A DNA stretch of 64,000 bases from Hyphococcus sp. (GCA_021776335.1 JAJFGB010000009.1:434001-498000), one strand, 5' to 3'. Counted from the first letter of the stretch, positions 1-9,119 are shown. Numbers and translations are program-made. Notes: generated by a model not told the origin, from the sequence alone.

Positions 1-1280
1 CGCACGAGATCGATTTCACTCGATCCGTTTGCAAGGGCGTTCTTAAAGCCGGATCCGATTTTGTCGCCGGTCATGCTCTCAATGGCGTCCATTAATATTG
101 TCTGACGCGATTCTTCTTGACGACGCTGCAAACGGCCGAAACGGATATGGGAGAGATTTTTCACCCATTCGAAATAGGAGACGGTGACACCGCCCGCATT
201 GGCGTAAAGATCAGGAATAACTACACAGCCGCGTTTTTGCAGAATCTCGTCTGCGCCTGCAGTGATCGGTCCGTTTGCGGCTTCGACGATAAGCGGCGCT
301 TTAATATTTTCAGCGTTGGAGAGATTGATCGCGCCTTCCATCGCCGCTGGTATGAGGATATCACATTCGGCTTCAAGCAACTGACCGCCATCTGCAACAT
401 ATTTCCCGGTCGCAAATCCTTTAACACCGGCAGTTTCATTGATGTGTTGTTTCAGGGTCTGGATATCAATTCCGCGTTCGTTGAAAATTGCGCCGTCACG
501 CTCGATGACGCCAATGATGAGGGCGCCGTCTTCATCAGACAGAAACTGTGCAGCGTGATACCCCACATTGCCAAGGCCCTGCACGATAATGCGTTTACCA
601 TCGAGGCCGCCTTCTAATCCGGCGGTTTTGACGTCTTCGCTATGGCGAAAAAATTCATGAAGCGCGTATTGAACACCGCGCCCCGTCGCTTCAACGCGGC
701 CAGCGATACCGCCTGCATGAAGCGGTTTACCTGTAACACAGGCGCGGGAATTGATGTCGGTCGTATGCATTCTTCGAAACTCATCGGCAATCCACGCCAT
801 CTCCCGTTCGCCCGTGCCCATATCAGGCGCGGGAACATTTTGAGACGGATGGATCAGATCGCGCTTTGCAAGCTCATAAGCAAAGCGGCGGGTGATTTTT
901 TCAAGTTCGTCTTCATTCCAGTCTGCCGGGTTTATGGTCAGGCCGCCTTTTGCGCCGCCAAACGGCGCCTCGACAAGCGCGCATTTATAGGTCATGAGCG
1001 CCGCCAGCGCCTCCACTTCGTCCTGATCAACATTCATCGCGTATCGGATGCCGCCCTTAACCGGCTCCATGTGATCAGAGTGGACAGAGCGATAGCCGGT
1101 AAATGTATGGACATGGCCCCGCAAACGAACGCCAAAACGCACAGTATACGTTGCATTGCAGGTTCTGATGTTTTCAGCGACACCCGGGGGCAGGTCGAGT
1201 TTGTCGAGGGCGCGTTTTGCCATCAAGTCGACGCTGTCCCGAAAACCAGGCTCAATCTTTTTGGGCTGATGAATATTCAT
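1..1280 (-). CDS. Glu/Leu/Phe/Val dehydrogenase (NAD(P)-dependent glutamate dehydrogenase family), C-terminus cut by window edge
   Basis: Not in the ORF track (no stop inside the window). Reverse-strand translation MNIHQPKKIEPGFRDSVDLMAKRALDKLDLPPGVAENIRTCNATYTVRFGVRLRGHVHTFTGYRSVHSDHMEPVKGGIRYA...EAPFGGAKGGLTINP...VQGLGNVG, typical GDH motifs. Confidence 0.93.
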   Translation of the reverse strand, partial: MNIHQPKKIEPGFRDSVDLMAKRALDKLDLPPGVAENIRTCNATYTVRFGVRLRGHVHTFTGYRSVHSDHMEPVKGGIRYAMNVDQDEVEALAALMTYKCALVEAPFGGAKGGLTINPADWNEDELEKITRRFAYELAKRDLIHPSQNVPAPDMGTGEREMAWIADEFRRMHTTDINSRACVTGKPLHAGGIAGRVEATGRGVQYALHEFFRHSEDVKTAGLEGGLDGKRIIVQGLGNVGYHAAQFLSDEDGALIIGVIERDGAIFNERGIDIQTLKQHINETAGVKGFATGKYVADGGQLLEAECDILIPAAMEGAINLSNAENIKAPLIVEAANGPITAGADEILQKRGCVVIPDLYANAGGVTVSYFEWVKNLSHIRFGRLQRRQEESRQTILMDAIESMTGDKIGSGFKNALANGSSEIDLV

Positions 1281-1434
1281 GGCGATGCGATCCAATATGT
1301 TTAGCGCAATCGCAAAAATTACAACGCAGGGTTGTATATAAAGTTAATCCCCGGGCTAGATTCAATTTGCAGGGTTCCGTTAAGTCTGTGTGCAGAAAGC
1401 ATGGCGCGTTCACCTGTCTAAGTGACGACGAGAC

Positions 1435-2505
1435 CTACGTTGATGCTGGCTCGCGCTCATTTTTGACAATCTCATGCTTGCGGATAATACCGCGCATTTG
1501 GTCATAGCTCAGCGACAGCGCCCTAGCGGCGCGCTTCTGGTTGTCGCCATTGCGGGCAAGGGCTGCAACAACAATCTGTTTTTCAATCTCATCGAGATGC
1601 GCGCGCAAATCCAATTTGGAGTCGATATGCTCTGTTAATTCAGGACTGATCGGCAACGCGGCGCGCAAAGGAGGCGCGGGAGTTTCATGGGCGCTTGTTC
1701 GTTCAGGCAAGTCAGGAAACGGATCGATGACGATATCGCCGACGGGCCCTGCCATCTCGCTGATCCGCCAGCGATAAAATGATCGCTCCACAGCATTTTT
1801 CAACTCGCGTACATTTCCTGGCCAGAGATGGTCTACGAGCTGCGCCATGGCCTCGGGCGTGAAGCCGTCATAAAGCTCGTCCATTTCGCTTGCCATATGC
1901 GTAGCGAAATGGCCTGCAAGCTGTGGGATATCTTCGCGGCGATCTCTTAAAGGCGGCGCTGCAACGACATCAAAAGCAAGCCTGTCCAAAAGATCTGCGC
2001 GAAACTTCCCGTCGCGCGCGCGTATGCGAAGGTCGACATTTGCCGCTGCAACGATACGCACATCTGCAATCAGGGTTTTTTCACCACCAACACGCTCATA
2101 TTCTCCATATTCAATAATGCGGAGCAGTTTTTCCTGCACCCGCAGCGAAGCCGATGCGATTTCATCGAGAAAGAGGGTGCCGCCCTCGGCGCGTTCGAAG
2201 CGACCAAGATGCTTTTTTGCAGCGCCCGTAAATGCGCCTGCTTCATGTCCGAAAAGTTCGCTCTCCAGGAGTTCTTCGTTCATCGCCGCGCAATTGACTT
2301 TGATGAGCGGTCCCTCCCAGCGTGGCGACAGGAAATGGATGCGCGCGGCGAAGAGCTCCTTACCTGATCCTCGCTCACCAATAATCAGGAGCGGTCGATC
2401 CAGCGCCGCTGCAGTCGACGCGTGCGCGAGAGCATCAAGGAATATTGGCGATTGACCGATCAGATCGGGAGGCGATGATGTGTTCATAGGTGAAAAATAC
2501 CACAT
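1435..2505 (-). CDS. pspF: sigma-54-dependent transcriptional activator, phage shock protein operon activator PspF
   Basis: AAA+ enhancer-binding protein without receiver domain: GERGSGKELFAARIH, ESELFGHEAGAFTGA (GAFTGA loop), C-terminal Fis-type HTH; divergent from pspA. Confidence 0.92.
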   Translation of the reverse strand: MWYFSPMNTSSPPDLIGQSPIFLDALAHASTAAALDRPLLIIGERGSGKELFAARIHFLSPRWEGPLIKVNCAAMNEELLESELFGHEAGAFTGAAKKHLGRFERAEGGTLFLDEIASASLRVQEKLLRIIEYGEYERVGGEKTLIADVRIVAAANVDLRIRARDGKFRADLLDRLAFDVVAAPPLRDRREDIPQLAGHFATHMASEMDELYDGFTPEAMAQLVDHLWPGNVRELKNAVERSFYRWRISEMAGPVGDIVIDPFPDLPERTSAHETPAPPLRAALPISPELTEHIDSKLDLRAHLDEIEKQIVVAALARNGDNQKRAARALSLSYDQMRGIIRKHEIVKNEREPAST

Positions 2506-2510
2506 TAATT

Positions 2511-2546
2511 AGGTTATAAAAACCTTTAAATAGGTAATATAAACCT
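2511..2546. promoter_or_regulatory. candidate enhancer (UAS) pair: two tandem imperfect dyads AGGTTATAAAAACCT (2511-2525) and AGGTAATATAAACCT (2532-2546)
   Basis: Direct reading; 21 bp centre-to-centre, located between pspF and the sigma-54 promoter of pspA. Confidence 0.6.
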
Positions 2547-2621
2547 TTTCGATAATTTGGGTTTTGCTCTCGAGGTTAAATTATACATTTAAAAACAATG
2601 ATTTGTAATTTTTGCACCAGT

Positions 2622-2638
2622 TTGGCACGCATCTGGCA
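2622..2638 (+). promoter_or_regulatory. sigma-54 (-24/-12) promoter of psp operon
   Basis: TTGGCACGCATCTGGCA: GG (2624-2625) and GC (2636-2637) separated by exactly 10 bp, close to TGGCAC-N5-TTGC. Confidence 0.85.
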
Positions 2639-2683
2639 AAGGAGGGGGCAGACGGGATTAACCAATAGGGCCAGGAGATCCAA

Positions 2684-2809
2684 ATGAGCTACTCAAGATA
2701 TGACGACCATCGCTGGGAACATCGCCTCGATCGCGCTGTGCGCGGCAGAGCCGGTTTTGCCTGGGGCGCTTTCTTCATTGGATTCATCATCGGCGGCATT
2801 ATCTTTTAA
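2684..2809 (+). CDS. 41-aa small single-pass membrane protein, first gene of the psp operon
   Basis: MSYSRYDDHRWEHRLDRAVRGRAGFAWGAFFIGFIIGGIIF*; preceded by CCAGGAGATCCAA; lies between the sigma-54 promoter and pspA; below the ORF-track length cutoff. Confidence 0.7.
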   Translation: MSYSRYDDHRWEHRLDRAVRGRAGFAWGAFFIGFIIGGIIF

Positions 2810-2820
2810 GGAGTATTCTA

Positions 2821-3498
2821 ATGGGTGTTTTTTCCAGATTGAGCGACATCGTCAATTCCAACCTCAACGCCATGCTCGACAAGGCGGAGGATCCTGAAAA
2901 GATCGTGCGGCTGATCATTCAGGAAATGGAGGACACGCTTGTCGAAGTGCGCAGCAATGCAGCGCGCGCTATAGCGGACCGCAAAGAAGTCGGCCGTAAG
3001 AAAGCGGACTTCGCTGCCCGCGCGAAAGAGTGGGAGGCGAAAGCCGAGCTGGCGATTGCAAAAGGACGCGATGAGCTGGCTAAAGGCGCGATCGGCGCTA
3101 AACGCAAAGCTGAGGAAATGATCGATCTGTTGGATCAGGAACTTGGCGCCATCGAACAAACGGTTGACAAAACCAATGATGATTTGGCCAAGCTTCAAGC
3201 GAAACTTAAAGAAGCGCGCGCTAAGCAACGTTCGCTTCAAATTCGCCGCGACGCCGCGACGGATAGCGTGCGGATCAGCCGCCAGGTCCATGACGGCCGT
3301 ATTGATGAAGCGCTTGTCCGTTTTGAACGCTATGAGCGCCGTATCGATGAGCTTGAGGCAGAAGCAGAAAGCTGGGCGCTTGGTCGGCCACGCACACTTG
3401 AAGACGAATTTTCTGAGCTCGAATCCGAAGATGCTGTTAATGCCGAACTGGCGGCGTTGAAAATACGGGTCGCCGAGCGGGCCGGAAACAACAATTAA
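2821..3498 (+). CDS. pspA: phage shock protein A (PspA/IM30 family)
   Basis: MGVFSRLSDIVNSNLNAMLDKAEDPEKIVRLIIQEMEDTLVEVRSNAARAIADRK; AAGGAG RBS. Confidence 0.97.
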   Translation: MGVFSRLSDIVNSNLNAMLDKAEDPEKIVRLIIQEMEDTLVEVRSNAARAIADRKEVGRKKADFAARAKEWEAKAELAIAKGRDELAKGAIGAKRKAEEMIDLLDQELGAIEQTVDKTNDDLAKLQAKLKEARAKQRSLQIRRDAATDSVRISRQVHDGRIDEALVRFERYERRIDELEAEAESWALGRPRTLEDEFSELESEDAVNAELAALKIRVAERAGNNN

Positions 3499-3523
3499 TC
3501 ACAGGGCGCGGGAGGCCTGAATT

Positions 3524-3769
3524 ATGAGTGAATTCGCTTGGGTTGTTGCAATTGTCGCGATCATCTTTGTCGCCTGTCCGGCGGTGTTCATGCACTATCA
3601 GACAGAATTGCGAAAAACCAAATCCATCTCTCCGGACGATGAGCGGCTGGTCGACGACCTTTGGAAAACCGCGCAGCGTTTGGAGCGTCGCGTCGAGGCG
3701 TTGGAAACAATCCTCGACAAAGAGGCGCCGGATTGGCGCCGTGATCATGAGGAGCGGCCCCATGCGTGA
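3524..3769 (+). CDS. pspB: phage shock protein B
   Basis: 81 aa, N-terminal TM helix then coiled coil; position between pspA and pspC. Confidence 0.85.
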   Translation: MSEFAWVVAIVAIIFVACPAVFMHYQTELRKTKSISPDDERLVDDLWKTAQRLERRVEALETILDKEAPDWRRDHEERPHA

Positions 3770-4229
3770 GCGTCACCACCATCACCATCATTACCACGAC
3801 CGTGACGGCTATCCCTATAATGCCGGTCATCCGGGGCCTGGTCCCAATCATCATCGGCTTTATCGCAATAGAAACAACAAAGTGATTGCCGGTGTGTGTG
3901 CGGGGATTGCCGATTATTATGGCTGGCAAAATCCTAATGGACTGCGATTTGGCTGGGCGTTCCTCGCGTTCTTTTTCTTCCCGCTGCCGATCATTGCGTA
4001 TTTCATCGCGGCGTTGGTGGTGAAGCCGGCGCCAAGAATACCAGTGCGACAGTCACGGGAAGAAGAACAATTCTGGCGAACATTTTCGACGCGGCCAAGA
4101 GCGACGTTTTCGGAATTGAAGCATCGCTTTCGCGCCCTTGATGCACGGTTGGCGAGTTTAGAATCCGCCGTTGTATCTGATGAATACAATCTGAGGGAGG
4201 CTTTCCGCGATCTAGAACGCGGCGCCTGA
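3762..4229 (+). CDS. pspC: phage shock protein C (PspC domain) with His-rich N-terminus
   Basis: MRERHHHHHHYHDRDGYPYN...LYRNRNNKVIAGVCAGIADYYGWQNPNGLRFGWAFLAFF; start overlaps the pspB stop. Confidence 0.9.
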   Translation: MRERHHHHHHYHDRDGYPYNAGHPGPGPNHHRLYRNRNNKVIAGVCAGIADYYGWQNPNGLRFGWAFLAFFFFPLPIIAYFIAALVVKPAPRIPVRQSREEEQFWRTFSTRPRATFSELKHRFRALDARLASLESAVVSDEYNLREAFRDLERGA

Positions 4230-4309
4230 CTGACCACACAAAATGAGTTTTTTGAGCTTGCGGCGCAAGCTGACGGGAGAGGTGTATCTAGCACCGGAGG
4301 AGAGAGAAA

Positions 4310-4474
4310 ATGAGTATCATCTTAATAGCGGCAAAGGCGATGAGCCTGATCATTGTCACCATTGCAGCCTTTCTGGCGCTCGCCGGGGCGCTGGGCGCGG
4401 ATCTTGCCGCAGGGGCAACCATCACAGAATGCACGGCGTCAGTACCCAGCACGTGTCTTCTCATGATTATGTAG
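4310..4474 (+). CDS. 54-aa putative small membrane protein
   Basis: MSIILIAAKAMSLIIVTIAAFLALAGALGADLAAGATITECTASVPSTCLLMIM*; GGAGGAGAG RBS directly upstream; below the ORF-track cutoff. Confidence 0.5.
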   Translation: MSIILIAAKAMSLIIVTIAAFLALAGALGADLAAGATITECTASVPSTCLLMIM

Positions 4475-4566
4475 CTGTCACAGGCTGCTTGCTTGACGCG
4501 TCCCCGCTGACTAAACTCACCTCTTCAGTACGAGCCGCAACGACGGCTCCAGCGAGGACGCGCATT

Positions 4567-5673
4567 GTGACTGAAGACAAGGCAGGCGGGGACGCCCGCC
4601 CGGCGGCGAAGCAACGGGCAACGCAATCGCGACAGCGATTTCGCATAGAGCGATACGCTGCAATTGATCTCGGTACGAATAACTGTCGCCTACTTGTCGC
4701 CGCCCCAAGTGGGCGAAGCTACCGCATAGTTGACGCGTTTTCACGGATCGTTCGATTAGGTGAAGGGCTTTTGAAATCTGGCGCCCTGTCGGAGCCGGCC
4801 ATGACCCGCGCAGTGGGTGCTCTCAAAGTATGCGCTGAAAAAATCGCAAGGCGCAATGTAACGCATCTGCGTTGCATCGCGACACAAGCCTGCCGCAGCG
4901 CTGCCAACGGGCCGGAATTTATCGAGAAAGTGCGCACCCAAACCGGCCTTGAGTTCGAGATTATTACGCCGGAAGAAGAGGCGCGCCTCGCGGTGCGCGG
5001 CTGCGCGGATTTGCTCGATCAAAACGCTGCGGCCGGCCTTGTTTTTGATATCGGCGGCGGCTCGACCGAGCTTTCATGGGTGCGGCCCGGTGACAGTGCG
5101 GCGACAGCGGAGATCGCCGCCTGGAAATCCATGCCGTTTGGCGTGGTGATGTTGTCTGAAAGATGGGGTGGGCGTGATATCAATGCTGAGCGCTACGCAA
5201 AAATGGTTGAAAGCGTTCGCGCAGAGATCGTCGCGCTGGGCGATCCCGCGAATTTGAAAGATGCGTTTAGAAATGGCGATGCACACTTCCTCGGCACTTC
5301 CGGCACGATCACCTCAATAGCCGGCGTCCATCTCGAGTTGCGGCGATACAAAAGAGACCGGGTTGACGGGATGTGGCTTGAACTTGATCAGGTTCAAAGC
5401 GTGTCGGAAAAACTATGCAAGATGAGTTTCAGTGAGCGCGCCAATGAACCATGCATCGGCGAGGAACGCGCCGATCTTGTCGTTTGCGGATGCGCCATCC
5501 TCGAAGCGTTGTTGATGGAATGGCCCGTTGCACGCGTGCGCGTTGCCGATCGCGGATTGCGCGAGGGAATTTTGGCAGACCTTGCCCGGCAGGCGCACCG
5601 TCAACGCCGCCGCAATCGGCGGCGTGGGCAGCGGAAGAAGAAAAAGGCGGCTGGCGACGAGTTTGAAGTTTGA
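4567..5673 (+). CDS. Ppx/GppA family phosphatase
   Basis: YAAIDLGTNNCRLLVA, FDIGGGSTELSW, LGTSGTITSIAGVHLELRRY; GTG at 4567 preferred over the longer ORF start at 4243, whose first part overlaps the 54-aa ORF. Confidence 0.9.
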   Translation: MTEDKAGGDARPAAKQRATQSRQRFRIERYAAIDLGTNNCRLLVAAPSGRSYRIVDAFSRIVRLGEGLLKSGALSEPAMTRAVGALKVCAEKIARRNVTHLRCIATQACRSAANGPEFIEKVRTQTGLEFEIITPEEEARLAVRGCADLLDQNAAAGLVFDIGGGSTELSWVRPGDSAATAEIAAWKSMPFGVVMLSERWGGRDINAERYAKMVESVRAEIVALGDPANLKDAFRNGDAHFLGTSGTITSIAGVHLELRRYKRDRVDGMWLELDQVQSVSEKLCKMSFSERANEPCIGEERADLVVCGCAILEALLMEWPVARVRVADRGLREGILADLARQAHRQRRRNRRRGQRKKKKAAGDEFEV

Positions 5674-5821
5674 AGGTAAAAGCGGGCGCGGCTCAAGACC
5701 TTAAACCTCGTCCATTTTAAGTAGAATCCGCTCCAAGATGAGCTGCGCCGTCTTTCAATAAATATAAATATATTACCCTCACTTTATTAGGCTTGGATTT
5801 TTACGCAGCCGGAAGAAACAA

Positions 5822-6322
5822 ATGATTGCATTCGCGGAACTACGAAATGCTGCTTGGGTACTTTTTTTGTGCTTGGCGCTCTCGGCTCCTGCCGCCCTTG
5901 CCCAGGATCCCTTTGAGCAAGGCGAAGCGGCGCTAAAGGCCGGTGACCGCAAACAGGCCATGCAGTTGTTCGAGCAGGCTGCCCTGGCTGGCAATGCGGA
6001 GGCGCAGAACCGGTATGGCAACATGGTCCAAAACGCGGGCGGGGCCAAGGTGGCGTCGCAATGGTTCGAGAAAGCGGCGCAGCAAAATCATAGCCGCGCG
6101 CAAATCAACTTGGGCGTCAATTATCAAAACGGCTGGGGTGTGAAAAAGGATAAGGCCGAAGCCTATGTTTGGTTGAGCTTGGCAGTCGAAAACGGCGACG
6201 AACTCGCCAAAGGCTTCCTCGACGCATTGATGAAGAAGATGAACAAAAAACAGATCGCGGATGGCGACCATCGCCTCGCGGAGCGGCGGGCGGCGCTTGC
6301 ATCCCCGGCGCCGTCACACTGA
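5822..6322 (+). CDS. secreted Sel1/TPR repeat protein
   Basis: Signal peptide followed by A...GNAEAQNRYGNM...ARAQINLGVNYQNGWGVKKDKAEAYVWLSLA, Sel1-type repeats. Confidence 0.85.
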   Translation: MIAFAELRNAAWVLFLCLALSAPAALAQDPFEQGEAALKAGDRKQAMQLFEQAALAGNAEAQNRYGNMVQNAGGAKVASQWFEKAAQQNHSRAQINLGVNYQNGWGVKKDKAEAYVWLSLAVENGDELAKGFLDALMKKMNKKQIADGDHRLAERRAALASPAPSH

Positions 6323-6440
6323 ACCGCGGCCAAGGTGCGGCCGGATGACGTCGCCGGTGATCGGGCCTCAGATGTTCGCCCAGGGCAAAAAAAAGCGGTC
6401 CGACTGTTCCGGGCGGAGTTCAATTGAATTGACGCAATAA

Positions 6441-6600
6441 CGTCGGCCTCGTGCATTGTATGTGACGAATGGCGCCGACTTTCGCGTACTTGTGGTTTTG
6501 TGGGGTGAGTATGATGTCATACTGCGTTTTATTGTGGTTGCACATTGCGTTGAACCGCATTGGTGGAAATGTGACTAAATTCCATGGGTTGCGTCACATC
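6441..6600. repeat. diverged direct repeat, copy A
   Basis: Shares blocks TGCATTG(T/C)ATGT, GGCGC(C/A)GACTTTCGC, TTTATTGTGGTT, GACTAAATT(C/T)CATGGG in the same order with 6853-7005. Confidence 0.75.
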
Positions 6601-6852
6601 GGGCCATACGGCTTATCCGCAAGTCTACTTAGTAGAGATGTAGAATTGGTCGCCGCGATATTTCCCTGTGGAAACAATTACAAAAAACGATATCATAAAA
6701 GACTAGGTTTTTGTTGACTAACATCATGCTTTCATCCAACCTTTCAAGAAATCATCATCTGAGTAAAGACTGAATGGACTTGATATGTGCAGATGATTGG
6801 GTGGGAGTATGCTTGACTGTTTTGGGTGGCGTTCATTTTAATTAATGTAGTA

Positions 6853-7005
6853 CGGCCGCATGCATTGCATGTCGCCTACGGCGCAGACTTTCGCCTGTTC
6901 ACGGCTTTGCGAGACAAGGTGTCGATGCCATGTCGAGTTTTTATTGTGGTTATGCGTTGTGCTGAATTGCATTGGAAAAACTGGGACTAAATTTCATGGG
7001 GCGCG
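6853..7005. repeat. diverged direct repeat, copy B
   Basis: See copy A at 6441-6600. Confidence 0.75.
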
Positions 7006-7069
7006 TATTTTAGTAGCGGTTTGACGCAAACGTGCGAGTCGCCGACAGCTTATCAATTAGGAGGGTGTT

Positions 7070-7411
7070 GTGAAGTTCTTTGCTTTTTTGCTAGTTGCTC
7101 TAGCAAGCCTTGTTACATCAAATTCTGCTCATGCGTTCACTGAGTGTAGTTTTACAGTTGAACGTATCTGGCGCCCTTTTAACGTAAAGGAGATATACGT
7201 TTGCTTTGACCCTACTGGCTGCATTTTCTCTACTTACACCGCCCCCCTTAGTGCGGAGGACGCAGAGATACGAAACCATTTTCTTTCGATGGCGATGACC
7301 GCATTTACTGCGGGGAAAAAATTACGTGTTCGGTTTCCTGAGAACGGGGCCACATGTAGTCCATACACTGCCAACCGTAGCGATATTGATGGGGTTTGGC
7401 TGATAGATTAA
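7070..7411 (+). CDS. small secreted hypothetical protein
   Basis: 113 aa, signal peptide MKFFAFLLVALASLVTSNSAHA, GTG start after AGGAGG, several Cys. Confidence 0.65.
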   Translation: MKFFAFLLVALASLVTSNSAHAFTECSFTVERIWRPFNVKEIYVCFDPTGCIFSTYTAPLSAEDAEIRNHFLSMAMTAFTAGKKLRVRFPENGATCSPYTANRSDIDGVWLID

Positions 7412-7512
7412 TGCCTAGACTAGCGTTGGCTTAACAACATTAAACTTCGTACCCGGTTAAGTATTGTGAGGCGTTATAGGGCCTTTTTTCTAGGGCATTT
7501 TTTTTAAATATA

Positions 7513-7547
7513 GAGCCTGACGAGCCACCGGGCCGCTCCACTCCGCG
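7513..7547 (-). pseudogene. partial/decayed tRNA-fMet 5' half
   Basis: 35-nt match (3 mismatches) to 7773-7807 of the intact tRNA; similarity continues into the 5' flank to about 7632 at constant 260-bp offset. Confidence 0.8.
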
Positions 7548-7730
7548 CCAATTTTTGTACCGTTTAAACTGGCAGACGGTGAGTGGCGACCAACAACGGA
7601 ACCTTTTTTGCACGCCTTCGTGGACGGGCCGACCGCTTCACTCCGCGACGGAGGATATGTTCGTCTTCTGTTGGGGAATGGTTGTCGACACGAGCCATCG
7701 CTGGCGGCAAATTGCATTTCGGGAAAAAAT

Positions 7731-7807
<77 letters not shown>

Positions 7808-7979
7808 CCAACTTTTGCGCCATTAAATCCGATAACCGGCCAATGGCGATCTGCGATGCCTTTTGGTTTGTCCGCCTTCGCGGACGGGCCTGAGGCAGCG
7901 AGAGAGCGGGGTATAGCGAAGCCCCATGGTCGCCGCAAGGGCGGGTGGAAAATATGTTTTCCGCCGGGTTTCGGACGAT

Positions 7980-9119
7980 TCAGGGAGCCGGAGGCAGGTC
8001 TGCTGCTGTTTCTGTGACAAGCATATCAACAACGGCCTTGAACGCTTCCGTCTTGTCCGCGCCGCCAGCTAATGCGTTGGCGAAAGTTTCGGTTTGCCGG
8101 CAGGCGCTGGTCCCACGCTTCAGGATTGTCCGTGCGTGCTGTAGCTCTTTGAGGCAGCCAAGGGCGCTCGCGTCTTCTGAGAGGATTTCGACAAGCTCCT
8201 CGGTCAGAGCGCCAAAGGGAATACATTCGCCGCGTCCCAGATCGATCATGCTTTTCGTGCAGCCATAGCGCTGCGCGCGCCAGCGGTTTTCTTCCAGCAT
8301 GATGCGCGGATAGATGCGCCAGCGCATATTACGCTGACGGATACGCGACAACATTCTGAGAATCGATTGATAAAATGCGGCGATACAAAGCGCGTCTTCA
8401 AGTCGTGTGCAGACATCGGTAATGCGCATTTCTAGGGTTGGAAAACGAACGCTCGGGCGCATATCCCACCACAGCTTTGTGGCGTCTTCCATGACACCAG
8501 CATCAACCAGCCGGCCGATCATGCGTTGATAATCCGACCAGCTTTCATAACGGTCGGGAATGCCAGTGCGCGGCATGGAGTCGAAAATGCCGAGGCGCGC
8601 GCACTTCATGGCCATGTCGTGCCCGGCCCAATATGGTGAGGATGTCGACAGCGCCAAAAGATGCGGCAGGAAATAGCGCGCCTGATTCATCAGATCGATG
8701 CGCAGATTTTCGTCTTCTATGCCCGCATGAACATGCATGCCGCAGATCAGCATGCGCCGGATGGCGCCGCCCATATCCTTGTCGAGATGATCATATCGCT
8801 CTGCGGCGGTGTGTTTCTGACGATCCCACTGTGCGAAGGGATGCGTTGACGCGGCCATCATTTTCATGCCGTGTTTTTCGGCGGTATGAATGATGGCTGA
8901 ACGGAGCGCCGTCAAATGATGGCGCGCTTCAGTGATATCGGCGCAAACCGGCGTGCCGATCTCGACCTGACATTTCAGGAATTCCGGCGTTACACGCTCG
9001 CCAAGCTTATCTTTGCAATCGGCCATGAAGTCCGGCGTTGGTTCAGGAACAAGGTCGCGTGTTTCAGGATCGACAAGAAGATATTCTTCTTCAACGCCAA
9101 GGGTGAGGGCCGGGATCAT
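7980..9119 (-). CDS. carboxylate-amine ligase (glutamate-cysteine ligase GCS2/YbdK family)
   Basis: PALTLGVEEEYLLVDPETRDLVPEP..., MHVHAGIEDENLRIDLMNQARYFLPHLLALSTSSPYWAG. Confidence 0.9.
   Translation of the reverse strand: MIPALTLGVEEEYLLVDPETRDLVPEPTPDFMADCKDKLGERVTPEFLKCQVEIGTPVCADITEARHHLTALRSAIIHTAEKHGMKMMAASTHPFAQWDRQKHTAAERYDHLDKDMGGAIRRMLICGMHVHAGIEDENLRIDLMNQARYFLPHLLALSTSSPYWAGHDMAMKCARLGIFDSMPRTGIPDRYESWSDYQRMIGRLVDAGVMEDATKLWWDMRPSVRFPTLEMRITDVCTRLEDALCIAAFYQSILRMLSRIRQRNMRWRIYPRIMLEENRWRAQRYGCTKSMIDLGRGECIPFGALTEELVEILSEDASALGCLKELQHARTILKRGTSACRQTETFANALAGGADKTEAFKAVVDMLVTETAADLPPAP

Noticed and set aside
117-1304. Plus-strand ORFs 117-617, 642-1304 and 1217-1507
   Set aside because: Antisense to glutamate dehydrogenase (and the pspF end), whose minus-strand frame gives clear family motifs.
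6469-6717. 82-aa ORF overlapping direct repeat copy A
   Set aside because: The frame is not preserved in repeat copy B and there is no RBS; treated as non-coding repeat.
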